Source: a virus. Taken from it: a stretch of 34,102 nucleotides of DNA. Below, piece by piece: positions 1-8,344 of the stretch. The DNA lies in IMG/VR virus record IMGVR_UViG_3300027969_000020, positions 1 through 34,102 of that record; one strand, 5' to 3'. The notes beneath the pieces are model-generated. The model made no database searches. It was not told where the DNA came from and was given only the letters and a program-made list of their open reading frames with translations. Position 1 is the first letter of the stretch. Each line of letters starts with the position of its first letter. Made by a program: the position numbers and the translations under genes.

Positions 1-2130
1 GCGCAGTCTTTGGCTGTTATGCGTATGCCAAGAGATGGCGCTGTAGATATCTCTGCCATCATGGAGAACTTTGGCAATGAGACTGATATCGTCAAGTTCG
101 CCCAGGCTTACCTCGATGTCAAGACGCCAGAGGGTAAAGCCAATCTCATTAGAGAAATGGCGCAAGGCAACCCTTGGGAGAAGATGTTTACAGTTTACGT
201 CAATGGCATCTTGTCTCGCCCAGGTACGCATATCAAGAACGCATTGAGCAACACTGTATTCTTGCCCTACCGTATGGCTGAACGTGCTGGCGCTGCGGTG
301 CTGGGTGATCTACGTGCTGGCATTGGCCTGGGTGGCGATACGTCCTATGAGCTGATGGAAATACCAACTATGCTGGCGTCAACCCCTACGGCCATCAGCA
401 ATGGCTGGCAGCTGATGTCTCATGCGTTTACTAATGGTGTGCCAAAGGGCTGGACAGATCCAGTGAAGGTAGCTAGACAGCAGTCACGCATGGAGCTGTT
501 CAACTACAAGGCAGATGGCTCACTGCTATCTACTGGACTCAAAGCAATCAACTACATCACTACCCTGCCAGGCAGAAGTCTGATGTCTGCAGACGAGTTC
601 TTTAAGGGTATCAACTACACCTTTGAGTTGTCTGCTGAGACTGCCAGGCTAGGCATCACTACCTATGACGATGCGCTAAAGGGTGGCGCCAGCGTGGCCG
701 ATGCCATGAAAGCAAGAGATGCTGCCATAGATAACTTCTTGCTAGATCCACCAGACTATGTATCTAACCTGGCTGAAGTCGGTACGTTTACCCAAAAGCT
801 AGAAGGCATGGCTGGCAAGTTGCAATCTAGCATGACAACTAACACAGCTACTGGGTTTGCATTGCGTACCCAGATGCCATTTATTGGTACACCAGTTAAC
901 GTGCTAGGTGAAGTTATATCACGTACACCATTAGCGCCATTTACAAGTTCTTATTGGGCAGCTATGAAGGCTGGCGGTAAAGAGGCCGACATGGCCAACG
1001 TCAAGCTAGGCCTTGGCTCTGCTGCCATGTATGGCTTTAGCGAGATGGCCACCAACGGTTTGACTACTGGGTCTGGACCAGGTGACAAGGGTACACGCCA
1101 GGCTATGGAGCGCCAAGGGTGGCAGCCATACAGCTTTGTTTTTGATGTGTCTGGGATTGAAGAAGATGTGCGGGATATCTTCACACCATTCCCTGGCACA
1201 CGGTTTGGATCTGGTGAGTATGCAGGCAAGGTCTATGTGTCTTATCAAGGCATGGAGCCAGTAGGCGCTTTGTTGGCCATGGGTGCAGACTATGTTGACT
1301 ATGCACGATATGAGCAAGATGACAGTCGCATCAATGCATACGCTGGTGGCCTAGTCTTTGGCGTTGCCAACTATATGCTTGAGCATCCATTTCTGACTGG
1401 TGTATCCAATATTGCATCTTTGATGGGTGGCAATGTGCCAAACACCAGAGAGCATCTGGTCAACATCTTGAATGGCATAGCAAAGATGGGATCGTATACA
1501 GCCATCAAAGCGATAGAGCCTTTGACTGGTGCGGTAACTAGTGTTAAGGAGAAGGTTGATCCATTGCGTAGGGATTACCAGGCAGATCCTAATCTACCAG
1601 CTGGCCTCAAAGGCTTAATGGATGGCGTCAACAAGTGGCGGTCTGAGACGCCTGGCCTGTCTGAAGATCTGCCACCAATGCTTAACATCTATGGTGAAAC
1701 TGTAGAGCATGAGTTTTCTTGGTCACCTATCCGCATGAAGGAAGGCAAGCAGCGCCCAATTGACCAGGCTCTGATCCAGCTCAATGCCAATGTCTCAATG
1801 CCATCTAGAACGGTTAGCAAGAAGGATGGGGAAACTGGCATATCTACACCTACCAAGCTAACTACAGAAGAGTACAACGAGATGTTGCGTATAGCTAACA
1901 AGGAGATGGATCTAGAGTCTGAGGTCATGGCTGCAATAGATGTTGTCAAAGAAGACAAGAACCCAGACAATCTAATCTTTCACCAAAACGTGGTTAAGAA
2001 AGTATTCAGTGATGTCTTTGAAGGGGCTAAAAGAAAGCTCATGGAAGACAGTATTTATTCTGATGCTATCAACAAACGCATTGCTGATAAAGCACAACGA
2101 TTAAAGCAATTTGGACAAGGAGCTAAATAA
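1..2130 (+). CDS. Large internal virion protein, C-terminal 709 codons (gene cut by contig ends)
   Basis: This is the 3' part of a gene that begins at 33154 and crosses the contig ends; the frame is open from base 1, so the TTG at 10 is not a real start. Joined across the 127-bp overlap, the protein is 983 aa. It is last in the series of internal virion proteins and directly precedes the tail fibre, the position of T7 gp16, so I infer an ejected inner-core or DNA-ejection protein. The protein is rich in Gly, Ala and Met, with hydrophobic or amphipathic stretches. A segment near window codons 180-200 (LPGRSLMSADEFFK) resembles a motif I recall from large internal proteins of environmental phages. 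No lytic transglycosylase motif was recognised. Its TAA overlaps the fibre ATG (TAATG). The role is inferred from position. Confidence 0.8.
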   Translation, partial: AQSLAVMRMPRDGAVDISAIMENFGNETDIVKFAQAYLDVKTPEGKANLIREMAQGNPWEKMFTVYVNGILSRPGTHIKNALSNTVFLPYRMAERAGAAVLGDLRAGIGLGGDTSYELMEIPTMLASTPTAISNGWQLMSHAFTNGVPKGWTDPVKVARQQSRMELFNYKADGSLLSTGLKAINYITTLPGRSLMSADEFFKGINYTFELSAETARLGITTYDDALKGGASVADAMKARDAAIDNFLLDPPDYVSNLAEVGTFTQKLEGMAGKLQSSMTTNTATGFALRTQMPFIGTPVNVLGEVISRTPLAPFTSSYWAAMKAGGKEADMANVKLGLGSAAMYGFSEMATNGLTTGSGPGDKGTRQAMERQGWQPYSFVFDVSGIEEDVRDIFTPFPGTRFGSGEYAGKVYVSYQGMEPVGALLAMGADYVDYARYEQDDSRINAYAGGLVFGVANYMLEHPFLTGVSNIASLMGGNVPNTREHLVNILNGIAKMGSYTAIKAIEPLTGAVTSVKEKVDPLRRDYQADPNLPAGLKGLMDGVNKWRSETPGLSEDLPPMLNIYGETVEHEFSWSPIRMKEGKQRPIDQALIQLNANVSMPSRTVSKKDGETGISTPTKLTTEEYNEMLRIANKEMDLESEVMAAIDVVKEDKNPDNLIFHQNVVKKVFSDVFEGAKRKLMEDSIYSDAINKRIADKAQRLKQFGQGAK

Positions 2131-3671
2131 TGGCATACCCAATATCAGACGTAACCAGAAGGGTTGTCTACACAGGCAGCGCTGGTGTCGGACCGTACTC
2201 ATTCACATTTGAAGTACTGGCTAACACTGACATCCAGGTCTACAAGAACACTACCCTGCTGACGTTGACTACCAACTACACAGTGACAATCAATGCCAAT
2301 GGCACTGGCTCGGTTACCTTGGTTGTTGCAGCCACTGGCACAGACACCATCACCATTGTGGGTGACCGTGCTATTCAGAGGGCTACAGACTTTGTGACTG
2401 GCGGTGATCTGTTTGCCAATACTCTCAATGATGAGTTTGATAGCCTGGTTATCTTTGCCCAGCAAGTGGATGAGAAAGCAGACCGTGGCTTAAAAGCGCC
2501 AGTGACTGATCCGACAGACGTCAACATGGTGCTGCCAGTTAAGGCGTCACGCAAAGGCAAGGTGCTTGCGTTTGATGGAACTACTGGTGATCCAGTAGCT
2601 GGGCCAGCATTAGACTCTGTGACTACGGTGATTGCTCAGTCTGCCAACATCAATACGGTGGCCACCAACATTGCTAGTGTTAACACGGTTGCTGGCAACA
2701 ATACAAATATCAATACGGTTGCAGGCATATCTGGCAATGTCACAACTGTTGCTGGTATATCTGCGGCAGTTACAACAAATGCTACAAATATTGTTGCAAT
2801 TCAGAATGCATCTACCAATGCTACCAATGCGGCAACATCTGCTAGTAATGCATCAACTGCACAGACAGCGGCTGAGGCGGCTAGAGATGCAACATTGGCG
2901 GCATACGACAGCTTTGATGATCGCTACCTTGGTGCTAAAGCAAGTAACCCAACTGTAGACAATGACGGCAATGCACTGCTTGCTGGCGCTTTGTACTACA
3001 ACACTACCGTGCCAGAGATGCGTCTGTATACAGGCTCTGCATGGGTGGCTGCTTATGTGTCTGGTGCTGCATATCTGCTTATTGCAAACAACTTGTCTGA
3101 GTTAACTGCATCTGCAAGTACGGCAAGGACAAACTTAGGTCTTGGTACAGCATCAACAATGACTGGCCCATCTGGGACTATTGTTGGCACAACCGATACT
3201 CAGACGCTAACAAACAAGACGTTGACAACTCCTGTCATATCTAGCATTAGTAACACTGGAACGGTAACCCTACCGACTAGCACAGACACTTTGGTAGGCC
3301 GTGCAACAACTGATACGCTGACCAACAAAACCCTGACAAACCCAACAGTAACAAACTATGTTGAGTCTGTGGTGGCTATCGGCAACTCAAGTACAAGCCA
3401 AACTTTGGCTCTTACCAATGGAACTGTGCAGACAGTTACCATGACTGGTAATTGCACATTCACCATGCCAACTAATACGGCTGGTAAATCTTTTGTTTTA
3501 ATAGCGGTGCAAGATGGTACAGGTTCACGCACAGCAACATTTACATCAGTTAAATGGCCTGCTGGTACAGCACCAACGTTAACTACAACGGCAACTACAG
3601 GTCGAGATATATTTACTTTCTTTGCTGACGGTACTAACTGGTATGGCACTTACGCACAGGCGTTTGCATAA
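2130..3671 (+). CDS. Tail fibre protein, T7 gp17-like N-terminus
   Basis: This 513-aa protein starts with the N-terminal domain typical of podovirus tail fibres that attach to the nozzle (MAYPISDVTRRVVYTG, later GDLFANTLNDEFD, residues 1-140). Next come degenerate repeats rich in NINTVA, NVTTVAG and NAT (about residues 165-260), as in trimeric coiled or beta-helical shafts. A short module FDDRYLGAK, DNDGNAL, GALYYNTT follows (about 265-300), then repeated TQTLTNKTLT segments (about 355-405). The C-terminal 100 residues are Thr- and Ser-rich and likely form a tip. Start and stop codons overlap the neighbours (TAATG at both ends), so it is translationally coupled to the internal virion protein and the next adhesin. 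It should sit at the virion tail and bind the host surface; the receptor is unknown. Confidence 0.9.
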   Translation: MAYPISDVTRRVVYTGSAGVGPYSFTFEVLANTDIQVYKNTTLLTLTTNYTVTINANGTGSVTLVVAATGTDTITIVGDRAIQRATDFVTGGDLFANTLNDEFDSLVIFAQQVDEKADRGLKAPVTDPTDVNMVLPVKASRKGKVLAFDGTTGDPVAGPALDSVTTVIAQSANINTVATNIASVNTVAGNNTNINTVAGISGNVTTVAGISAAVTTNATNIVAIQNASTNATNAATSASNASTAQTAAEAARDATLAAYDSFDDRYLGAKASNPTVDNDGNALLAGALYYNTTVPEMRLYTGSAWVAAYVSGAAYLLIANNLSELTASASTARTNLGLGTASTMTGPSGTIVGTTDTQTLTNKTLTTPVISSISNTGTVTLPTSTDTLVGRATTDTLTNKTLTNPTVTNYVESVVAIGNSSTSQTLALTNGTVQTVTMTGNCTFTMPTNTAGKSFVLIAVQDGTGSRTATFTSVKWPAGTAPTLTTTATTGRDIFTFFADGTNWYGTYAQAFA

Positions 3672-6148
3672 TGTTTGCATCTAAAGATTCTCTGCTGACT
3701 AGACCTAGCGGTGGCTACACCATAGCCCGTAGTGTGCGTTTGCGTCAATCTGCATCTGCATATTTAAATAGAACACCAGCATCATCGGGAAGTCAAACAA
3801 CATTTACGCATAGTATTTGGCTAAAGCGTGGACTTTTATCTTCTGGCAACTATGTCACTATTTATGGTTCAGAATCGTCTGGTTCTAATTATGTAAATTG
3901 TGCGTTTTATCAAGATTGTTTATATTGGACAACATATAACGGAACAACAAATATTACGATGCAGACAACACAAGTCTTTCGTGATGTTTCTGCTTGGTAT
4001 CACTTTGTAATTGCTGTTGATACCACCCAAGCAACTGCGGCAAACAGAGTAAAGTTATATGTAAATGGAACTCAAATTACTGCTGGAACATTTAATTATC
4101 CATCACAAAACCAAGCCTTACAAATTAACACATCCTCTTATGTTCATAAACTAGGATTTAGTTCTGGTTTTGGTCAATACTACGATGGTTACTTTGCTGA
4201 AATCAACTTCATTGACGGACAAGCCCTAACCCCATCTTCATTTGGTTCAACCAACACAATTACAGGCGTATGGCAACCAGCCAAATACACGGGTACATAT
4301 GGCACAAACGGCTTCTATCTGAACTTCAGTAGCAACGGCACATCTGCCGCATTGGGTACTGATTTCTCTGGTAACAGCAATACATGGACAGTAAACAACA
4401 TTAGCGTGACTGCTGGGGCTACATACGACAGCATGACCGATGTGCCTACGCTGACAAGTGCGACTGTGGCTAACTATGCAACGATGAATCCTTTGGCTAT
4501 TGGGTCAACAGGAACATCTACCATTAATAATGGTAACTTGTCGTTTGCTAACGGGGCCGCTCATGCTTCTACAACAAGCACAATAGGCGTTACATCTGGT
4601 AAGTATTACCTTGAATGCACAGTAACTACATCCAGCGCTCTTGGTCTTGGCATAACAACATCAACTGCTCCATACAGCGCCTACCCTGGTTCTGTTGCTG
4701 GTTTATGGTGGGTTTATGACAATACGGGTGGTTGGAGTATTCTTAGCCAAACTTCTACTCTTTATTCTGGCGCTTCAAAAGTAGCATTAAATCAAATCTG
4801 GCAAATTGCTTTGGACATGGACAACGGCAAAGCTTGGATTGGTATAAACAATACTTGGTACGACTCTGCTGGCGGTACTACTGGAAATCCATCGACAGGT
4901 GCAAACCCAACATGGTCAAGCCTTCCAACAACCAGTCCAATGTTTTTCTTTATAGAGGTCGCTGGTGCGGCATGGGCGGCAACATTTGGTCAACGCCCAT
5001 ATAACTATACTGCTCCAACAGGGTTTGTTGCTCTAAACACATATAACCTACCCACTAGCACGATAACTAATGGTGCGGCTTATATGGCGGCTACTCTATA
5101 TACGGGTAATGGAACAACTACTGGAAACACGCAATCAATTAGCAATGCTGTTAATAGTGTGTCATTTCAACCTGATTTGGTTTGGATTAAATCTAGAAGT
5201 GCCGCCACATGGAATGTGCTGACTGATAGTGTTCGTGGCGCAAATAAAACACTATATTCAAACAGTACATATGTCGAAGAATCTCTTTCTAATGTAATGA
5301 ATTCTTTTAATTCTGGTGGCTTTACTGCGGCTTACAACTCAGCGTATACCAATGTAATTACAAATGCCAATGCCGCCACCTATGTCGGTTGGCAATGGAA
5401 AGCGGGTGCTGGAACAACCTCAAACATAACAGTAGGTCAATACAGCACAAGTCCTAATGTTCCAGCAATAGCATCAACTGTAAGTGCAAACACTACTGCT
5501 GGCTTTAGCGTGGTGACTTACACAACAGCGGCAAGCGGGGCATTTACTGTTGGGCATGGATTGGGTGTTGCACCAAGTTTCATTATTAACAGAGTTTTAA
5601 CTCCTGCAAATAATTGGTATTGCTACCATGTTTCTTTGGGAAACAATACAGAAATTGTGCTAAATACTACAACTGCGGCTGTTTCTGCGGCTGGTGATTG
5701 GAATAGTACATCGCCAACATCTACCGTTTTTTCAATGGGTAGTGGTTGGCAGGGTTCTTATTCAATGGTTTCATACTGCTTTGCCCCAGTAACAGGGTAT
5801 TCAGCCTTTGGTTCGTACACGGGTAACAACAGTACTGACGGTCCATTTGTATACCTTGGATTTAGACCTCGTTGGGTGATGATTAAACGGTATGACACAG
5901 GAAATACTGGCAGTTGGTACATCATGGATACTTCAAGAGATACTTATAACTTAGTTGTTTATAAATTGATGGCTGAATCTGCTGTTGTAGAAAATGGTGG
6001 CGGTGAATCAACTAGCACTAATACCATAGATATATTGTCAAACGGATTCAAACTTAGAAGCACAAATACTGGTTCTAATGCTTCTGGTGGAACATACATT
6101 TACGCCTGTTTTGCCGAAAACCCATTTAAAAATTCTCTTGCAAGGTGA
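3671..6148 (+). CDS. Tail-tip adhesin with LamG-like, SPRY-like and repeated C-terminal domains
   Basis: This 825-aa protein follows the fibre gene with a TAATG overlap. Residues about 20-190 look like a LamG/concanavalin jelly roll (SVRLRQSASAYLNRT, YHFVIAVDTTQ, RVKLYVNGTQI). Residues about 295-455 look SPRY-like (GKYYLECTV, GLGITTS, IALDMDNGKAWIG). The remainder appears to hold two copies of a module starting YTGNG/YTGNN followed by FQPDLVWIKSR and FRPRWVMIKRY, which I recall as a DUF7483-type domain in marine phage tail proteins. These folds usually bind carbohydrate, so a receptor-binding role is likely. The region looks AT-rich compared with the head genes (bases 3841-3900 are 33% GC by count), as expected for an exchangeable adhesin. 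Domain names are from memory. Confidence 0.8.
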   Translation: MFASKDSLLTRPSGGYTIARSVRLRQSASAYLNRTPASSGSQTTFTHSIWLKRGLLSSGNYVTIYGSESSGSNYVNCAFYQDCLYWTTYNGTTNITMQTTQVFRDVSAWYHFVIAVDTTQATAANRVKLYVNGTQITAGTFNYPSQNQALQINTSSYVHKLGFSSGFGQYYDGYFAEINFIDGQALTPSSFGSTNTITGVWQPAKYTGTYGTNGFYLNFSSNGTSAALGTDFSGNSNTWTVNNISVTAGATYDSMTDVPTLTSATVANYATMNPLAIGSTGTSTINNGNLSFANGAAHASTTSTIGVTSGKYYLECTVTTSSALGLGITTSTAPYSAYPGSVAGLWWVYDNTGGWSILSQTSTLYSGASKVALNQIWQIALDMDNGKAWIGINNTWYDSAGGTTGNPSTGANPTWSSLPTTSPMFFFIEVAGAAWAATFGQRPYNYTAPTGFVALNTYNLPTSTITNGAAYMAATLYTGNGTTTGNTQSISNAVNSVSFQPDLVWIKSRSAATWNVLTDSVRGANKTLYSNSTYVEESLSNVMNSFNSGGFTAAYNSAYTNVITNANAATYVGWQWKAGAGTTSNITVGQYSTSPNVPAIASTVSANTTAGFSVVTYTTAASGAFTVGHGLGVAPSFIINRVLTPANNWYCYHVSLGNNTEIVLNTTTAAVSAAGDWNSTSPTSTVFSMGSGWQGSYSMVSYCFAPVTGYSAFGSYTGNNSTDGPFVYLGFRPRWVMIKRYDTGNTGSWYIMDTSRDTYNLVVYKLMAESAVVENGGGESTSTNTIDILSNGFKLRSTNTGSNASGGTYIYACFAENPFKNSLAR

Positions 6149-6151
6149 TAT

Positions 6152-6628
6152 ATGTTTAAACACAACGACACAACAATCCCACTCGATACCCCATTCACCA
6201 TTGATGGAACTTCATACCCTGCCAACTGGCTACGCCTAACAAGCCTTGCTGAGAAGCAAGCAGTCGGCATCACAGAGGTAGAAGATCAAACTACTTCCTA
6301 TGATGATCGTTTCTATTGGGGTGTAGACAATCCAAAGCAATTGAATGATGAAACAATCACTCCTGAAACTGGTGATCCTTATGTCCAAAAAGGCATGAAG
6401 TCGCAATGGACTGCAACAGTCAAGGACACGGCAAACAAGTTACTGGCCCAGACCGATTGGATGGTCATTCGTAAAGCAGAGCGTGATGTGAATATTCCTA
6501 CGGCTACGGCTACTTACAGAACTGCTGTGATTACTGAGTGTTCACGCTTGGTGGCGGCTATTGCAGGCTGTGCCGATGTGCCTGCTTTGATTGCTGTGGT
6601 TGGCGCACAGGGTTGGCCAGATGCTTGA
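6152..6628 (+). CDS. Tail fibre assembly-like / DUF4376-like protein
   Basis: This 158-aa protein lies 3 bases after the adhesin gene, with AAGGTGA just upstream of ATG as ribosome binding site. The C-terminal part (LLAQTDWMVIRKAERD, then IPTATATYRTAVITEC) matches the pattern found at the ends of phage tail-fibre-linked proteins, where a conserved Leu-x-x-x-Asp-Trp segment precedes a short helical tail. Such proteins are often encoded next to the adhesin and may act as assembly chaperones or minor tail parts. The N-terminal half (TIPLDTPFTIDGTSYPANWLR) is conserved-looking but has no fold I can name. Function is inferred from position and the C-terminal pattern. Confidence 0.7.
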   Translation: MFKHNDTTIPLDTPFTIDGTSYPANWLRLTSLAEKQAVGITEVEDQTTSYDDRFYWGVDNPKQLNDETITPETGDPYVQKGMKSQWTATVKDTANKLLAQTDWMVIRKAERDVNIPTATATYRTAVITECSRLVAAIAGCADVPALIAVVGAQGWPDA

Positions 6629-6818
6629 GGATACTGAGACACGCCTGGCCGTGCATGAGGCGATATGCACAGAGCGCTACAACAACATTGATCGCACATT
6701 GCGTGATGGAGAAAAGCGCATGACCAAGATTGAGTACTTGTTGTATGCGGTGATTGCTTGCGTCTTGCTTGGCCCTGGCACTGCAGCCACGTTCATCCAT
6801 AAGTTCTTTGGCATATAA
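6621..6818 (+). CDS. Small single-pass membrane protein, XhlA-like holin candidate
   Basis: I choose ATG 6621, which overlaps the stop of the upstream gene by 8 bases, giving 65 aa starting MLEDTETRLAVHEAICTERY. Upstream in-frame TTG codons exist but extend into the previous gene. Residues 1-37 form a charged amphipathic helix likely to be a coiled coil, and residues 38-56 form one membrane span (IEYLLYAVIACVLLGPG). This architecture, a soluble helical N-terminus plus one C-terminal span, is that of XhlA/haemolysin-type phage proteins that assist lysis. It sits at the start of the lysis region. It could alternatively be a general inner-membrane anchor. Confidence 0.65.
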   Translation: MLEDTETRLAVHEAICTERYNNIDRTLRDGEKRMTKIEYLLYAVIACVLLGPGTAATFIHKFFGI

Positions 6819-6821
6819 GAT

Positions 6822-7550
6822 GTGGATCCATTCTCTCTTCTCATGCTGGCGCAGGGAGCTTTCTCAGCAATCAAGCAGGGCTGCGAGTTTCTACACCAAG
6901 GCCGTATCCAGCTGGAAGGCGCTAAGAAAACAATTGATGGAGCGATGGCAGATGTCAAAGCCATCAAGGGAATCTTTGATTGGTTCATTGGCCTGTTCAT
7001 ATCAAAGCCTAAAGTTGATATTGCAAAGCCTTTTGCTAAATCAGCAGCCAAGTCAAAGCCAGCAGCTGCAGCCAAACAACAGCAATCCTATGAGCAACTC
7101 GAACTTGAACTCATTAAATCAGTCGGAGAAAACATTGGAATCCTCTTTGACACCCAGCAGCAAATCAACACCTACTACCAAGAGCTTGAAGAAGACTCCA
7201 AAACAAACTACAACCCAGACCAAAACACCAGCAAGAAGGCGATCGAGCGAGCATTGATTGAGCTGCAGCTGGAGAAGTTAATGGAGCAGACCAGAGAGGC
7301 AATGGTCTATGCGCCAGCAGAATTAAAAGATCTGTATACCAGATTCTTAAAGATGTATGGGCAGATTGAGAGAGAGCAGGCGTGGGCTAGAGCAGAGATG
7401 ATCAGGAGAGCCAGGCTTGCAAGATGGCGTAAAGAACAACAAGAGATCAGGCAGATTGAGATGACAACTGGAGCAATTGCAGTCATGTTCATATCATTAT
7501 TTTTTGGGTGGTTTATGTGGGCAATACAAAACTTGTCTGGTGGATTTTGA
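6822..7550 (+). CDS. Membrane-anchored helical protein of the lysis region, unknown function
   Basis: This 242-aa protein starts at GTG 6822 (MDPFSLLMLAQGAFSAIKQG). An ATG two bases upstream (6820) is in another frame. The N-terminus is hydrophobic or amphipathic, residues 65-95 are Lys/Ala-rich (KPFAKSAAKSKPAAAAK), and a long charged helical middle follows. A clear membrane span lies near the C-terminus (residues about 215-235, AIAVMFISLFFGWFMWAI). I do not recognise the family with certainty. The protein is probably tail-anchored in the membrane. It sits between the XhlA-like gene and the lipoprotein gene, and its TGA overlaps the next ATG (TGATG at 7548-7552), so it belongs to the lysis operon. 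Confidence 0.65.
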   Translation: MDPFSLLMLAQGAFSAIKQGCEFLHQGRIQLEGAKKTIDGAMADVKAIKGIFDWFIGLFISKPKVDIAKPFAKSAAKSKPAAAAKQQQSYEQLELELIKSVGENIGILFDTQQQINTYYQELEEDSKTNYNPDQNTSKKAIERALIELQLEKLMEQTREAMVYAPAELKDLYTRFLKMYGQIEREQAWARAEMIRRARLARWRKEQQEIRQIEMTTGAIAVMFISLFFGWFMWAIQNLSGGF

Positions 7551-7684
7551 TGAGCGTCACGCTGTGCATTGTCGTGGGCGCTACGTCAATTGCATACGTT
7601 GAAACTCTCTACATGAAAGCCCAACTAAAAAAAGAGATCAAAGAATTGCGTAAGTTAAAACAGGAATTGAAAGAATCTAAATGA
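7550..7684 (+). CDS. 44-aa membrane micro-protein
   Basis: This short gene is tightly fitted between two others: its ATG overlaps the previous TGA, and its TGA overlaps the next ATG (ATGA at 7681-7684). It encodes MSVTLCIVVGATSIAYVETL and then a Lys/Glu-rich tail (LKKEIKELRKLKQELKESK). Residues 2-18 are hydrophobic enough for one span or signal anchor, and the rest is a charged helix with heptad-like Leu spacing. The chained overlaps are the main support for it being real. Function is unknown; a lysis accessory or anti-holin role would fit the location but is a guess. Confidence 0.55.
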   Translation: MSVTLCIVVGATSIAYVETLYMKAQLKKEIKELRKLKQELKESK

Positions 7685-7905
7685 GATATCTACTGTTATT
7701 ACTGCTGCTGCTCACGGCCTGCGATGACCGATATCGGTACTTCTGCCAAGACCCAAAGAACTTTGTGGCCAAGCGCTGCCAGCGTCCTGATTGCCAATTC
7801 ACCCAAGACTGTCCAGATTATTTAGTAGCACCTATATTGGAGAAACAAGTTGTCCAACCATCCCAAGTTCCAAGTCAATCGTCTTCTGACCCAGGAAGAA
7901 ATTGA
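7681..7905 (+). CDS. Small Cys-rich lipoprotein
   Basis: This 74-aa protein has a textbook lipoprotein signal: MRY, eight Leu, then lipobox LTAC with the acylated Cys at residue 14. The mature part begins CDDRYRYFCQDP and contains five more Cys (22, 33, 38, 44 and nearby), suggesting disulfides outside the cytoplasm. I recall proteins beginning CDDRYRYPCQDP in many uncultured aquatic phages, always small and near lysis genes. It is probably anchored to the outer membrane. Its tail overlaps the start of the next gene by 56 bases in another frame. Possible roles are an extra o-spanin-like factor or a superinfection-exclusion lipoprotein; neither is shown by sequence. Confidence 0.75.
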   Translation: MRYLLLLLLLLTACDDRYRYFCQDPKNFVAKRCQRPDCQFTQDCPDYLVAPILEKQVVQPSQVPSQSSSDPGRN

Positions 7906-8344
7906 GATAAGGGTCTGGGCCTTTGTGGTCCTGATCGTTACCTTTATTCTTGCTGGCATCGTCATGTTCATGTTGTACAGCCTGGCCTTTGTAGTGCAGC
8001 CAATCAAGTCTATGGCGCCCATTGACCAGGCGTTTGCCAAGATGCTCAACGACATAGTGTTATTGATAGTCGGTGGCATCGGTGGCGTGATGTCTCGCAA
8101 GGGTGTGCAGACCGTGGCTGAAAAGATGTCAGCTGCTACACCATCATCTACCCCGCCTGCTCCAGCTGCAGCGCCAGCAACGTCTACCTGGACAGCACCA
8201 GCTGGTGGCCTGCCTGCCTGGGTGAACCCAGCGCTTGATGAGGAATGGAGAGCGCCACCTCCACCGACTACACCACCTGACTACGTTGATCCAGCTAAAG
8301 AAGAGATCGCACAGGAACGTGCAGCAGCGAGGTCTGAAACATGA
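7850..8344 (+). CDS. Holin candidate with two membrane spans and Pro/Ala-rich tail
   Basis: This 164-aa frame starts at TTG 7850. No in-frame ATG occurs before the first span, and GGAGA lies about 8 bases upstream, which supports the TTG. Residues about 23-50 (VWAFVVLIVTFILAGIVMFM) form a first span and about 68-85 (LNDIVLLIVGGIGGVMSRK) a second. The C-terminal half is Pro/Ala/Thr-rich and probably disordered. Two spans directly before Rz/Rz1 and the endolysin make this the best candidate for the pore-forming holin. The gene overlaps the lipoprotein gene by 56 bases and the Rz gene by 4 (ATGA). Confidence 0.7.
   Translation: MSNHPKFQVNRLLTQEEIEIRVWAFVVLIVTFILAGIVMFMLYSLAFVVQPIKSMAPIDQAFAKMLNDIVLLIVGGIGGVMSRKGVQTVAEKMSAATPSSTPPAPAAAPATSTWTAPAGGLPAWVNPALDEEWRAPPPPTTPPDYVDPAKEEIAQERAAARSET

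Noticed and set aside
1-127. T7-style direct terminal repeat
   Set aside because: The repeat interrupts a reading frame that is perfectly continuous when the ends are joined, and its length is that of an assembler k-mer.
10-2130. Independent 706-aa gene with TTG start at base 10
   Set aside because: The frame is open to base 1 and continues in frame from 33154; it is the 3' part of one gene.
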